Assembly: GCA_947044365.1 (NCBI GenBank)
Contig: OX345636.1
Span: 25,905,466-25,969,465 of the forward strand
Length of the DNA: 64,000 bases
Reading direction: 5' to 3'
DNA from: Petrosia ficiformis
Taxonomy: Eukaryota > Porifera > Demospongiae > Haplosclerida > Petrosiidae
How positions within the stretch are numbered: the stretch's first letter is position 1; each line of letters begins with the position of its first letter. A model generated the notes under the pieces. It did no database searches and was not told the origin of the DNA. It saw only the letters and a program-made list of their open reading frames with translations. The translations under genes and the position numbers were made by a program. Below, piece after piece: positions 11,203 through 21,714 of the stretch.

Positions 11203-12394
11203 CTATTGTGAAGAGTATATGGCAGCTTCAATTTCAGCATCACTTACACAATAGCTAGTAGATGTCATCGGTTCTTCACACAGTTTGATTTCAATATCTT
11301 CCTGTACATATATGTCGCCACTACCACTAGTAACACCACTGCCAGCATAGTCATAGCTGGTATCTTCGTCTCGTATTGCTTTTATTTCCTCTTCCATAGG
11401 AACTCCAGCTGTGTACTTTTTGTCAAGCCATTTTTTATATGCCTGATAAAATTACCCATGTTCCGTACATTGAGGATATTCTCTTGTGTATTTTCGCTAC
11501 AATAAAATTAGCTTATTAAAACCGATTTAAGAATATAATTACAAATATATGAAAGTGTGTTAAGAATGCATAATGTGTATAGCAACAATTGACTATTTAC
11601 CGTTATTGCTACATGATCTTCGTATTTCTTCTTCTTTGACATGGGTGCCTTCAAATACTTCATGATTTACTCAGTGAGCTCAGGTGTAGGGAGCTTTGCT
11701 AGTTTTTGGCATTGAGGTTTACCTAAAATCTGGATGCATGTATGAGTCATTAATTTCAGTTCAGTTAATTATGCTCAGCTTACTCGTCTTCTTTCTCCTG
11801 TTTTAAATGTAGCCAGTTTTTTAACAAACTTTAAACATTCCTTAGCAGTTGTGATGTTTCTTGACTCATCCATCAAGACAGCTTTGACTAATCTCTATGA
11901 TGCAATGATCATGCATGATTATATGTAAAAAATTATTTTTCAGTATCTTCTTACATACATTTATGCTTTCATCTGAAATTTGTTTGTTCAATAAATCACA
12001 GAACAGTAAGGCTGCTCCATGTCTTAATGTTACCTGCAAGCAAATCAAGGTTATCATTTGATTAGTATTTTTAATACAGCTAGCTTTACCTTGAACTGGT
12101 CAATGTTCAGGCTTCCTTTGTCCTGGAGCTTTTCTATGGATATCTGCAAATCTTTCTGATTCTTCTTGATCGACTGGACTTCTGTTTTCAATTCTTCCAA
12201 AACTTGTGATTGCCTGTATGAAGTTTTTGCAATATAATCTAATACAGGGAACAGCGGATGTTGTCTTGCAGCTTCATTAACTCCAGTTCTAGCATTTGTT
12301 TCATTGCTTTTATCTATATAATAAAAATGAAATGCAACGAAACAAATGAGTAAGCAAGCATCTTCATCCTACTGTCGTAGTACTAACCTGCCAT
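11203..12394 (-). pseudogene. Six-exon minus-strand gene, divergent partner of the Plavaka-like gene, two nonsense codons
   Basis: Exons on the minus strand: 12388-12394 (ATGGCAG), 12090-12313, 11959-12033, 11784-11894, 11601-11729 and 11203-11496. All introns are GT..AG and all joints keep one frame, giving 279 codons. The N-terminus is MADKSNETNARTGVNEAAR. A coiled coil follows (EELKTEVQSIKKNQKDLQIS), then a helical block (RHGAALLFCDLLNKQISDES; ITTAKECLKFVKKLATF), a basic linker (KAPMSKKKKYEDH) and an acidic tail (MEEEIKAIRDEDTSYDY). Two in-frame TAA codons, at 11667-11669 and 11452-11454, interrupt it. The frame continues cleanly after both, so they look like point mutations. I do not recognise the family; the middle helical part could be a BEN-like or other DNA-binding module (weak). 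Its head-to-head position suggests it is the second gene of one transposon. Confidence 0.65.
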
Positions 12395-12484
12395 TCTGCA
12401 CAAAAGAAGTGCACTATAATCCACGTGTGCTTATGCATGCGCACTGTAGCACAAGGTGTTAAATTTTGAAAATAAGTGGGGGAA
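12395..12484. promoter_or_regulatory. Divergent (bidirectional) promoter region
   Basis: Only 90 bp separate the two ATG codons of opposite genes (minus-strand ATG at 12394, plus-strand ATG at 12485). The gap contains ccacgtgtgc (E-box-like CACGTG at about 12422) and gcatgcgcac near 12434, which matches the core of NRF-1-type sites (GCATGCGC). No TATA box is evident. Use as a shared promoter is inference from geometry. Confidence 0.5.
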
Positions 12485-15055
12485 ATGGCAGACAAAACTT
12501 CTCAGCGTGAGTTTTCATTTTATATACTATTTGTCACTAAATCTTTGTATAACACAGGTTATTTTTGTGTTCACGATAATAGTTTTTTTCAATACAAATC
12601 AAAGTTTGAAAGACACTTAGCTAGTGAAAAGCACAAATCAAATGTCTATATGCTGGAAGACACAGATGTTGAAGGTGAACAACATTTCAATCAGCAAGAA
12701 GAAGATATTGATTGGGAGCAGTTAGATTATACAATGAGTGATGATGAAGTAGATGAATCAGGAGGAGTGAGTTTCTCTGTCTAATGCTAGTTAAATTCAA
12801 CCATAGTATAGTCGATTCACTGAACATATACATATATATATACTCTTCCACATATTATACAGGATATTTGCATACAGACAGAATCAGAAAGTATGTTTAC
12901 TGAACTGGAGTATATGGAAAACAATGGTAAATTGATATAAATGATTCAAAACAGGATAAAGTTGTCAATTTTGTGTTATTGCAGATTTATCAGAGTTTCT
13001 AGATCTAACTAATCAATACGATGATTTCTATCCATTTGCTTCAAAAGCAGAAGCTCTTTTATTTCTTCTTGTAAATTCTCCACGACCAATGGTAAAATAT
13101 TATTATTGTTTACATACCAATTAGCAATGTTACTTGTTATTTTCAGGGTGAAAATAATTTAAAGTTCCTCATTTTTATGTTGAATCAGTTGGATTGTCCA
13201 GTTCCTTCATTGTACACAATCAAGAAAATACCTTTGCCTGGGTTTGTTCCACCACAGAAGGTATATATGTTGTATTCATGGCCAATGCACTGTGCTTATC
13301 ATGTAATTACTTTACTGTTAGTTTTTTTCTTCTGGAACACCATTCTACATGCATGAACCTCCCATCTAATATTGTCAGAAATTTCTTTGCAAATCCTGCA
13401 ACTTCGGCTCGGATTACTAGACATCCAGTAGTTTGTAATGAGAGACTAACGTGAGTTACTAATTGTATCATACTGTTCTTTCAATTTGTTTTTACTGTGC
13501 ATGTTCTGTACATAACTTTAGTGAAATGTTCCAAGCTCGTAAATGGCATTTGAACTTTCCATCTGTTTCGGCAAAGTGTGGTGACAAGTACATTTTTGTA
13601 CAAGTTTTCTTTTACAATGTTTTGGGACAGACTATGGCAAAATTGTTGCAGTGTTATCAAAAGGTATAATGCTCATATTCTATTGTATGTTATGTATACA
13701 TAATAAATGTACACATGTATTTCGTATTGATCTATAGCAAAATAGTCCAGACATTTATACGGAGATCGATAAGATCATTTCTTTTGAGCAGTTATGGAGG
13801 CTGCGTCCTATAGTCTCTATGTTGAATTCAGATGAAGAAACATATATCATATTTGAACATTGTGAGATAGAAGCTAACATTGTTTTGTGCTCAACAAATT
13901 GTCCATGTGATTTATTATGGTGGAATGCTGGTTCACTTGTACCTTTACAGTTACAGGTACATTGATGTACTATTGTACATGTAGATGTACACTTGTGCAA
14001 TATACATGGACATAATAATTCAGAAATTTATTTGATGTTGGAATACACAATGTATGTTCAAGTACATCCAATAAAATCTGCTTCTAATGGAATTCCAGTT
14101 GTCATTTCCCCACTTATACTTTACTCTGATGACTTCAGTGGAAATCGCTCAAAGAAGTGGAATAAGTTTGATGCCTGGCTCTTCCAATGATGGAAGCAAG
14201 AAAATTTCAAAATATACATTTTATACCCTGTTCGAATAACCTTTCTGCAATGAATATGGCTGAAGCTCTTGTAAACGATCTTTTAATTCTTTAAGGTGGT
14301 GTTAACCCTTTGAACGCGTTAGTTTATTAATGTTACTATGCACTAAACGCGGATGGTGTAATAATGACTTATTCATAAGCTTTGTTAGCTCTGTATTGTG
14401 CTATAAATTCTATAAATAAATGAAATCTATTTATAGAACAGGAAGTTTTCATTAAAAAACCCACAACATTATCAGATGGCTTCCTCTCAATTCCTTCGTG
14501 ATTTTTACCCTTTTTGTTGTAGCTCGAGATTTGGCTTTTGTATCTACACAGTTGTATGCACGCCCCAAATGAAGTGATTCTACAGAAGCTAGATGTCTCT
14601 TCCAGCTATAGTGTAAGTTATAGCTAGCTATTCCCAGCAGGTAAGTCAGGACAAGCGTTCACTTTCTAGAAAAGTGGGCGTCGACCGTCTCCTTCGTCGA
14701 GTCTGTCTGCTCACAGTCTTTCATGGAAGTAACACAGTTGTTTAAACTTGGTAGGTACTTAGTTATAAGCCAGATACAGATGTATGGAAAGTTTGAAACA
14801 GTTCTAAAATATTTTAAGGCTTGTTTGAAGTCGCTAAACATTATGCGCATCGCGTTTAATTAAAGGGAAAGTTGCGCATATATATATGCGCATCGCGCTC
14901 AAAGGGTTAAGATGTATGATGCATACCTAAAAAGAGATGCTTTTGTGATAGCTCCTGTTATTTGTTGCCTTTGTGACAATGTTAGAGCATCAGAGTTGTT
15001 TCTGTTAGGCAACTTGAAAATCATTCTGTGTGAATGGAGAAATTCTGAACACCAT
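12485..15055 (+). pseudogene. Plavaka-like (CACTA-related) transposase, about nine exons, interrupted by a TTAA element
   Basis: Exons: 12485-12506, 12558-12766, 12863-12926, 12985-13091, 13147-13260, 13322-13450, 13522-13663, 13738-13956 and 14024 onward. The protein starts MADKTSQRYFCVHDNSFFQY with a degenerate zinc-finger-like segment (KFERHLASEKHK), then an acidic stretch, YDDFYPFASKAEALLFLL, LNQLDCPVPSLYTIKKI, RNFFANPATSARITRHPVV, QARKWHLNFPS and SPLILYSDDFSGNRSKKWN. After it come IHFIPCSNNLSAMNMAEALV and, past the inserted element at 14306-14906, MYDAYLKRDAFVIAPVIC. The order resembles fungal and animal Plavaka-type transposases (recalled). Broken by a frameshift in exon 6, a phase mismatch at exon 9, a TGA at about 14188 and a TAA at about 14294. 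Codon order across the insertion is seamless. Confidence 0.65.
14306..14906. mobile_element. piggyBac-type MITE A with TTAA target duplication
   Basis: The element is flanked by TTAA at 14302-14305 and 14907-14910. Terminal inverted repeats are ccctttgaacgcg (left) and cgcgctcaaaggg (right). Next to the right end is a 20-bp palindrome tgcgcatatatatatgcgca at about 14872-14891. It is non-coding. Removing the 601-bp element plus one TTAA joins GGVK to MYDAYL of the host transposase in frame. TTAA duplication and a CCC-start end are hallmarks of piggyBac elements. Confidence 0.9.
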
Positions 15056-15500
15056 AGAGTCAGTCAAACGATATATTATGCCAATGTCGCACAATAAAGA
15101 ATCAATGAATAGGTTTGATAATGTAATACATTGCTATTTGTTTTTCAAGCAACATTCTGATATCAGCAATAAAGAATGCGTAGTTATGTTTGATAATGTA
15201 ATATGTTGCTGTTTTTCTTTTGTGCAGCAACATGTCAATATCGGCTATAAAGAATAAACAAATTGAGGCCTGTGGTTAGTCCGTGATATCAGAATTGCAT
15301 AATCAATTCAAATACCCGAGTACGCCAGACGTTGCGGAGAAGCAACTGGAAACAAATTGAGTGTGCATAAGGTCAGTAAGATCGAATAAGATATCTGCAT
15401 TGAAGAATCCATTGAGTGCACAAGAGGTTGCTGAGTTGGGAAAATGAAAAAATATGACCTGAGCATAACCTCTTCGTGAATCTTTTGCCTTTTCTGTGTA
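15056..15500. other. Spacer with a short tandem duplication
   Basis: Between 15104 and 15255 a unit of about 75 bp is repeated imperfectly (gtttgataatgtaat..gttgctgttt..aaagaat). It lies just 3' of the Plavaka-like remnant. No gene seen. Confidence 0.45.
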
Positions 15501-16093
15501 TCTTTGCTTTACTTGAGAAACTTTAATGCAACCACACAGGTATGTATTTTAGACATTAAAGTCAGCAGTATTCCAAAAACCAACATAAAGAGCCCTCCTT
15601 CAATCCTCTGGAATGTGAGAAAAACACTTCTTCGCACAACCACATTCTATTGTACCAGGACTCTTAGCTGGCATCTTGAGTGTGTTCACATCAAATGCCT
15701 GCGTGTTGACTTACCATTTTGTTTACTGATGAAGTGTACTTCCTTCCCAAATTTCTACTTCTTTTCCTTATTGTTTTTTTCCACCTATCAGACTGTCTTT
15801 TTCGTTTTCTTGTTGATCGTGTTTGTAGTAATGGTGTATCAGAAACCGCTGACTGGTTATTCTCTTCCACTGGAGTCTCACTGCTTGAGTCTTCTTTTCT
15901 CTGTTCATCACTAATTTCTAATTTCATTTGTCCAGTCTTCGTCACTTCGTTCAGCTGTTAAGTCTTCGTCTTCACTCTGTTGCCCATCAACTTCTTCAAA
16001 AAAATCTGGTCTACTGCCTTCCTTTGAAAACACTTCAACTTCCATTTCTTTATTTGAGTTATCTAACATCTCATCGCTATTTTCCGTTGACAA
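15500..16093 (-). pseudogene. Transposon-type protein N-terminus, frameshifted
   Basis: The minus strand starts MSTENSDEMLDNSNKEMEVE at 16093 and runs through an acidic region to ERSDEDWTNEIRN. A one-base shift continues as LEISDEQRKEDSSSETPVEE, then a basic block RSTRKRKRQSDRWKKTIRKR and GRKYTSSVNKM. Farther down (about 15560-15665) the same protein resumes with KMPAKSPGTIECGCAKKCFS and RRALYVGFWNTADFNV, after an in-frame TGA and a roughly 50-bp interruption. The arrangement of a basic RW-K-x-N-I-R-K block, a 'PAK' motif and a C-x-C-x3-C segment is familiar from repeated invertebrate transposon proteins, but I cannot name the superfamily. No catalytic core is present here. Confidence 0.5.
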
Positions 16094-16389
16094 ATCGCTG
16101 CCTTCCTCACTACAATCTGAGTCACAAAGAGCCTTGACAATACTTGCTGCAGTCAGTTTGATTAGTTAACGCGTCATCAAAATATTATCATCCAATTGGT
16201 CAGTTTGGGGATAGGCCACTATGGCTCTTGAGAATTTGCAATAAAATATGTGCATTAAACTCGCACTCGTGTAGTAGTAATAATTATTATTAAAAATGAT
16301 TTTAGCATGTCATGTGTTAATTAGCAAGTAATAATGGAATGTATTATAAAAAAAAAATTTTGTGGGTTTTGTGGGTTAGGCTACTCTGG
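16094..16389. other. Non-coding spacer
   Basis: No gene seen; AT-rich, with a short A run near 16350 at the probable edge of MITE B. Confidence 0.4.
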
Positions 16390-16992
16390 CTCTCAGCCCT
16401 TCAATTGAAATAAACGTTTTGTTATTAACTCAAATTTAATTACGAAATTTTGTGTGGGCGGGAGCGCTTAATATCTATTCAACATTCTAACTTATTTTGC
16501 GGAAGGAAGACTCTTTAACAAACCCATTGATGTAAAATTTATACCTTGCTATCAGCAGGAAGAGAGAAAGGTGAACGTTTGTAAGTATAGTAGTCGACGG
16601 GCAATGCCCACTTTTTGTCTAGTCTGTATAACGGCTGAATTTAAAAAAACCATGACTTTTAACTTATTTAGTTATACAGAAGACCTTCTAAGAAAGCCAT
16701 TGATACCAAAAACATCCTGCAGGAAAGCAGCAAGACGAGTGTTTGAAAATGTAGTAGTCAGCGGCAATGCCCATACTTAGCGTCTTTATCGCTTTTGTTT
16801 GGCCTGGTATTTGACGTTTTCTCTCCTTTCAACTAACTAAATGTCTTCTTCGTAGTGTGTGCTTGTTAGTTTTTTCTGTATTTAAAGATTTTATCATATT
16901 TGCCTTTTGATATTTAGGTTGCATATCTGCAACATTCGTTAATTAATGCATTATTCAAAAGTTGCATACTTGCAACATTTGTCGGCAAAGGG
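16390..16992 (-). mobile_element. piggyBac-type MITE B (same family as 27.4 and 61.0 kb copies)
   Basis: The right end is ggcaaaggg followed by TTAA at 16993-16996. Inside it are two subterminal palindromes, gttgcatatctgcaac (about 16918-16933) and gttgcatacttgcaac (about 16961-16976). The body matches the reverse complement of the 27424-28095 element (ttataccttgctatcagcag; gtagtcgacgggcaatgccc). The left boundary is approximate because no clean TTAA was found there. The ORF at 16571-16780 is not supported as a gene. Confidence 0.7.
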
Positions 16993-16996
16993 TTAA

Positions 16997-17340
16997 AGCA
17001 CTTTCTCGTTCCTGCGTTTCTGTAAAGAAATGCATAGAAATTCATCAAGTGTGGAAGCCTTCAAGATTTAGCAGTTGTGGAGGTAATAAAGCAGACGCAT
17101 ACACACGGACATAAAATATACCACATACACCTAGAGTAATTATGATAAGCATATTGGGTGCTAAACAAAATAATCCAGCACTGACATCCAATAATGTCCT
17201 CATATGAGGTATTTATTTGAGAAATAATGAAGTACATGTACTAGGGTTCTCCATTAGGTAGTCGTATATATATATAGGATTCCATAAATATAAGAGAATT
17301 GGATGCAAGTTTAATTAACAGTGACATAAAATTATAATAC
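16997..17340. other. Non-coding spacer
   Basis: AT-rich with no gene recognised. Ends where the tagggctggg motif begins at 17341. Confidence 0.4.
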
Positions 17341-17680
17341 TAGGGCTGGGAAAAAGTTCGAAAGTTCAAACTTTCATTCGTTTTGCACATATTTGAAGCT
17401 AAATTCCTCCCTTATTTGGCTTTGCTGCTTCAATGTTTACACATGCGCACTTGTACAATCCAAACATGTGGCTAATAATTGTGGGCATTTCAAGAAAAGT
17501 TGAGACATTGTTTACTGTTTCTGTCCTGTTTCTCAGTCCAGTGATGAGTAGAAACAGCAACAGGAACAAGAATAGTAGTACTCATTCAGTAAGAAGTAAT
17601 AATCCAGTCAATGAACCTTCGTTTGTTTTTGCTAATGAAGCTTCAAAGGTTGTTTTCCAGGCTTTGTCTCAGCCCTAATA
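17341..17680 (+). mobile_element. Possible hAT left end with first coding exon
   Basis: At 17341 the motif tagggctgggaaaaag begins. It is identical in its first ten bases to the ends of the hAT MITE at 43772-44064. About 200 bp inside, an ATG near 17543 opens MSRNSNRNKNSSTHSVRSNN followed by FVFANEASKVVFQALSQP and a stop. The basic, Ser/Asn-rich start could be the N-terminus of the hAT transposase whose C-terminal half lies at 19430-20505, but the intervening sequence does not join them. No matching right end (cccagcccta) was found near 20.5 kb. Confidence 0.4.
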
Positions 17681-17889
17681 AATATATATCATGGGCATTA
17701 ATTAGAATGTTAGTTAATGATTACAACTATGAGATAGTGAGCAGAGTTGGGATCAGCATTTTCAAGCATTAATGATTGGGGAGGAGGGGGGTTCCCGTAA
17801 TGCCCTTGATAAAATGACACTACATGGAACACAATTAAGGTAGGTTTTAAAAATCATGCGTAGTCTAAGTCTATCAAGTTAGCTATTAC

Positions 17890-18720
17890 AATCTTCTGTA
17901 ACACTCCATAACACTTCCAACTCACCCTTATTACTCCTTCATGCCTTCTTTTTGTAGTCTTTTTTAAAATATCTTTTCCATGCCTTTTAGCAGAATTTCG
18001 GCTTCGATAAAATGTATATGCTGCTTCTGAAATAATAATTAATAATATTATAGACATTACAGTATTAAGTATTTTCTTTACTATTACAAACCTCTATATC
18101 AGATCCACTAAAAGTTGGATTCAGTGCTCTGACTTCCTTGATTAATAAATAAACTCAACGTTTTCTTTCGTCTTGATTGTTTTTCTATAAAAACAAAAAC
18201 AATTAAACTTACAAATGATAAAGTAATAAAAATTAATAATAAATAAATTACCCTTCACCAATAGTCCATCCTGGAAAATTTTCATCGTTGTCTTCCAAAT
18301 CTCTGTAGACCTTTCTCACCTCTTGCTAAAATTATAAAGAATGTACATAAATTTTAATTTTTTGTGGTTATTACACTTACACAGATTGCATTAGAAATCA
18401 TGTGTTTCTTTGACACAAGTGAGCTATTGCCTTCACCATCAGTAGATCTGTAATACATGTATTGAGAGTGAGCATTAAAGCAAACTTGAACAATTATTAA
18501 TCTGCAACGTTTTGTGTACATAGCATGACTGAACTCCCTTTAAAATTATGTCTCTTTTAGTTTGTATTCACTTACGAAGAGGTTGAAGCAGTTTCTTGAA
18601 ATTCCTTCAACCAACGCTCATTTCGATCTACTTTTTGACACACTTGAATTAGCAATCTTTTTACTTCCTTATGATCACTGCTGATGTTTGTTGAAGCACA
18701 CCTTTGACAGCGATGAAGAC
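17890..18720 (-). CDS. Minus-strand multi-exon gene fragment, unknown family
   Basis: Successive minus-strand exons with good splice sites: ISSDHKEVKRLLIQVCQKVD plus NERWLKEFQETASTSS (18598-18720); STDGEGNSSLVSKKHMISNA (about 18382-18446); QEVRKVYRDLEDNDENFPGW (about 18254-18327); KTIKTKENVEFIY followed by a frame break and IKEVRALNPTFSGSDIE (about 18096-18185); and EAAYTFYRSRNSAKRHGKDI with KKTTKRRHEG (about 17930-18025). The first three joints keep frame. The protein is hydrophilic, helical and basic at its end. Upstream of 18720 the sequence enters a tandem duplication that repeats the acceptor region, so the 5' end is missing. I do not recognise it. It may be an accessory gene of a transposon, like the 11.2-12.4 kb gene. 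Confidence 0.5.
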
Positions 18721-19015
18721 CGGATTACTAATAAGATACTGGAAAGTGGTAAAGGATGTATAGCTAACACAAACTATTAGATATCTAACTAGTTGAATTA
18801 GGTATGACAGCTAATTTTTAAATGTAGATATGAATATGGTTCTAAAATCTGATGTTTGTTGAAGCACACCTTTGACAGCAATGAAGACCGGATTACTAAT
18901 AAGATACTGGAAAGTGGTAAAGGATGTATAGCTAACACAAACTATTAGATATCTAACTAGATGAGTTAGGTATGACAGCTAATTTTTAAATGTAGATATG
19001 AATATGGTTCTAAAT
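18682..19015. repeat. Direct tandem duplication, about 165 bp, two copies
   Basis: The segment beginning ctgatgtttgttgaagcaca at about 18682 is repeated from about 18849 with very few differences (gcgatgaagaccgg versus gcaatgaagaccgg; actagttgaatt versus actagatgagtt). It duplicates the 5' edge of the minus-strand gene fragment. Confidence 0.85.
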
Positions 19016-19429
19016 CTGACGGCCCTGATTCATTGAGAGTGGATGATAATTTATGCACAGGTATATGTTTGCCATCATACAGTGTCTATAGTGTCATTCA
19101 TATGACACTATGATCGCTTTCCACGGGGTTTAATGTATATATATATATTATAATATATATATTATATTTTCTTGTGTCCACTTGCGCGAGTATGCGTTGT
19201 ATACGTAGTTAAGGAAGTTGCGTCATTCCCGGCGGGCTCGGTCAATTAATGGGTGTGGCACGTAAAAGAACGCACGCTCGAGCTCTACAAAGAAAACTAA
19301 GTAGCTTACGTAGAAACTGGAACTAATAGCTAGCTATTCTGTCTGAAATATATTCCTAAAGTTTTTTTGAAAGGGTCAGGAGAGTAGATAATCAAAATAA
19401 TAACTATAATAAGCTGTTGTCTTTCATGC
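19016..19429. other. Spacer with AT tract and a G+C-richer promoter-like patch
   Basis: Contains atatatat tracts at about 19135-19168 and a patch at 19185-19290 (cttgcgcgagtatgcg, cattcccggcggg) that is richer in CpG than the surroundings. No gene is seen before 19430. A promoter role is only a guess. Confidence 0.35.
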
Positions 19430-20505
19430 TTGATAAAGTCAGCCATGATTACTGAATGCTGGACACCACAAAGCAGTCATAGGGATGTTTTTTTTTCTCT
19501 ATATACACTTGTTTTTTTTATAGAAATTTGGAAAGAAACTGAGGAAGAAATAGATATTATGATTGAAGAGTTTACTGAAAATGCCACTCGAATTCGAACA
19601 TCCAGCATGCTTGATTTTCTTTCTATTTTGACCAAAGTATCAAAAATCTTTCAGCTTGATGACATTACTATTCTGTCTGCAACTAATGCTTTAGCCAGTG
19701 CTAATCTTGCCTTTAATGCACTTTTGCAGCGTCCTGGTCATTACCGAAACCTATTTGATAATGAAATCACAGCAAATGGTACTTTTCGAAATGAAGTACT
19801 TGATGGACTACAGTTTAAAGAGTCAGTATCAAAACAGCAGAAAAAATTAGTTAAACTTTGCCAAAAGTATTTGGATAAAGAGATTTGAAACTTTGAAGTC
19901 TAGTCCCATTGCATCTGCTGCTAAGACATTGTTGGACATCAAAAATTGGCCATCAAAACCAGAAGAACTCGCAACATTTGGAAAATCTGTTTTTACATTA
20001 CAAACATGTTTTAAAGAAGGCCAACTGCAAGTTTGATGAGGCAAAATTGGAATTTGCAGATTTGAAGGCATTTTTTCTTCGGTTAGAATCAGCAGGGTAT
20101 CTAAGATCTAAGAAGTCTTATCATGAAATCTGGCAGAGAATTTTCTCTGAGCAAAGTGAGCTTAAGAATATACTTCTTATAGTCTCCCTTTGCCTTCTGC
20201 TTCCTTTAAATACTTCCATTTGTGAACGTGGATTTTCCGCTATGAACAGATTGAAAAGTGACTCCAGATCTCGTCTTTTACCAAAATCTGTTAGTGAGCT
20301 AATGAACATATGCTTAAATGGGGTATCACTAGCAAATTATGACAGCACATCGGCAGTGAATGCATGGTATAAAAGTGCCATGAGACAACGACGACCATTT
20401 GCTTCTTGCCATCGCTTTCATAAATGTCCATCAGGAGAAATGGAAGATGAATTAGAGTCACAGACACAAGAACCAGAGGAAAATGAATCAAGCAGAGATG
20501 ACTAG
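19430..20505 (+). pseudogene. hAT transposase, C-terminal half (ZNF862/ZBED-like), one frameshift pair
   Basis: The first frame ends NEVLDGLQFKESVSKQQKKL and QKYLDKEI* at about 19888. A second frame carries SSPIASAAKTLLDIKNW and ELATFGKSVFTLQTCF, and a third carries AKLEFADLKAFFLRLE. The third frame ends with the dimerisation region LPLNTSICERGFSAMNRLKS, then SVSELMNICLNGVSLANYD. The 'N-T-x-x-C-E-R-G-F-S-x-M-N-x-x-K' block is diagnostic for hAT transposases of the ZNF862-like group. The copy lacks the BED finger and the first catalytic residues, or they lie beyond a gap toward 17.5 kb. Frameshifts near 19890 and 20035 inactivate it. No 8-bp target duplication was identified. Confidence 0.75.
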
Positions 20506-20725
20506 AAACTTGTTTATGCACAATAATTAATAATGTCATTTTTATTATTAGTAATTAATTTGGACACACCCCTCATGAAATTAATAAGTTGTCTGGGACA
20601 AGCAATTTTTTTTGCCTACTTGCCCAATGGACAAGTGGATAGCAGTGCTTCAGCATCTGAGCATGCACAGAGATTAACTAAACAGTAAACTATAACTCAA
20701 GCTCTCCCTATCACACTCATCAACC

Positions 20726-21150
20726 TTGTTTGGGTACCAACCCTGTAGCACTAGAAAGAGGCCCACAGCTACAGCTTATCCTTCTAAAAGGAAGCCAAAG
20801 AAGGATGATATACCTTGGTCTCATACATTTGTTTGCCCTGCAGATACTGACGCTGATTGTGTACCAAAGGATTACTCAGTGCTCACAACTAATGGCCTCG
20901 GTAAAATGAAGTTACAACTGTTTGAGACCATAATAGAGGCTTTTCCTAAACTTGATCATGCTGGAGGCTATGATTTTCTTTGCACTGAGGAAAATTTGAA
21001 GCGAACCTTACCATTATTGTACCTCCACCACAAGGATATACTGGTATATATCTAAAATCTGTTCATGGGAAGGCAAAATGTTTCATTCGCCCAATCCAGA
21101 ATGACATTGTCTTAGTTATGCTCCCTGCAATGACAGCTGGACTCAAGGTA
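20726..21150 (+). pseudogene. G2E3-like protein, N-terminal region
   Basis: The frame opens FGYQPCSTRKRPTATAYPSK and KRKPKKDDIPWSHTFVCPAD. It continues GLGKMKLQLFETIIEAFPKL, AGGYDFLCTEEN, and then, after a one-base shift near 21018, GYTGIYLKSVHGKAKCFIRP and IQNDIVLVMLPAMTAGLK up to a donor gtaatatt near 21150. The order 'FP.L...GGY..L' then 'YLK.....AK..IRP.Q.DI' matches the N-terminal part of proteins annotated as G2/M-phase-specific E3 ubiquitin ligase-like, which end in a HECT domain. The HECT domain is absent. The end of this coding block forms one arm of the foldback at 21060-21463, so the gene is cut there. Function in the family would be ubiquitin ligation, but this copy cannot do it alone. 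Confidence 0.55.
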
Positions 21151-21463
21151 ATATTAAAAGAATAATAAAAAACATTTTCAAACAAACTACTTCCATATAA
21201 GCCTACATAAGTACTTATAAAGCAATGAAAGAGCTGTACTTATGTACGCTTATATGCAAGTGGTTTGTTTAATTTTTGGTCCCACCTAACCTTGTTCACA
21301 TCCTTTTTGGGTTTTGACATCCCTACATCTTCTATCATTTTTATTGAAAATGTTTTTTATTATTCTTTTAATATTACCTTGAGTCCAGCTGTCATTGCAG
21401 GAGCATAACTTAAGACAATGTCATTCTGGATTGGGCGAATGAAACATTTTGCCTGCCCATGAA
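21060..21463. repeat. Foldback: inverted duplication of coding arm around MITE R3 copy 2
   Basis: The left arm (about 21060-21181) and right arm (about 21343-21463) are near-perfect inverted copies. Landmarks are ttcatgggaaggcaaaatg on the left against its reverse complement at 21445-21463, and tgacagctggactcaaggta against its reverse complement near 21360-21390. The arms contain the last coding part of the G2E3-like gene plus aaaagaataataaaaaacat. The centre is the R3 repeat. A third short partial copy of the arm lies at about 21843-21895 (ccagaatgacattgtc). Confidence 0.85.
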
Positions 21464-21582
21464 GCCAAAATGTTTTATATAATTTATAGTAGTAACTGTT
21501 TTTATTTGCTTCATTTGGTTGGCAATTCTGTTTTGAATGTCATATAATAAGTGCAACTCTTTTTTTTCTTCATCTTCAAAGT

Positions 21583-21714
21583 ATGGATACTGTAACATCA
21601 CAGTCACCTCCACCATCTCTACCACCATCACCACCACCATCACCAGAAAAAGAGAATAGAGGGAGGAAGGGGAGGATGAGGAAAGAGGAGGAGGATGAAA
21701 AGGAAGAGGTGTAA
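21583..21714 (+). CDS. Small proline- and charge-rich ORF
   Basis: An ATG at 21583 opens a 43-residue ORF beginning MDTVTSQSPPPSLPPSPPPS and ending in a Lys/Glu-rich tail (MRKEEEDEKEEV) with TAA at 21712. It lies between the foldback and a partial third copy of its arm, so it may be an exon of the G2E3-like locus. Composition is low complexity and no family is recognisable. Confidence 0.25.
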   Translation: MDTVTSQSPPPSLPPSPPPSPEKENRGRKGRMRKEEEDEKEEV

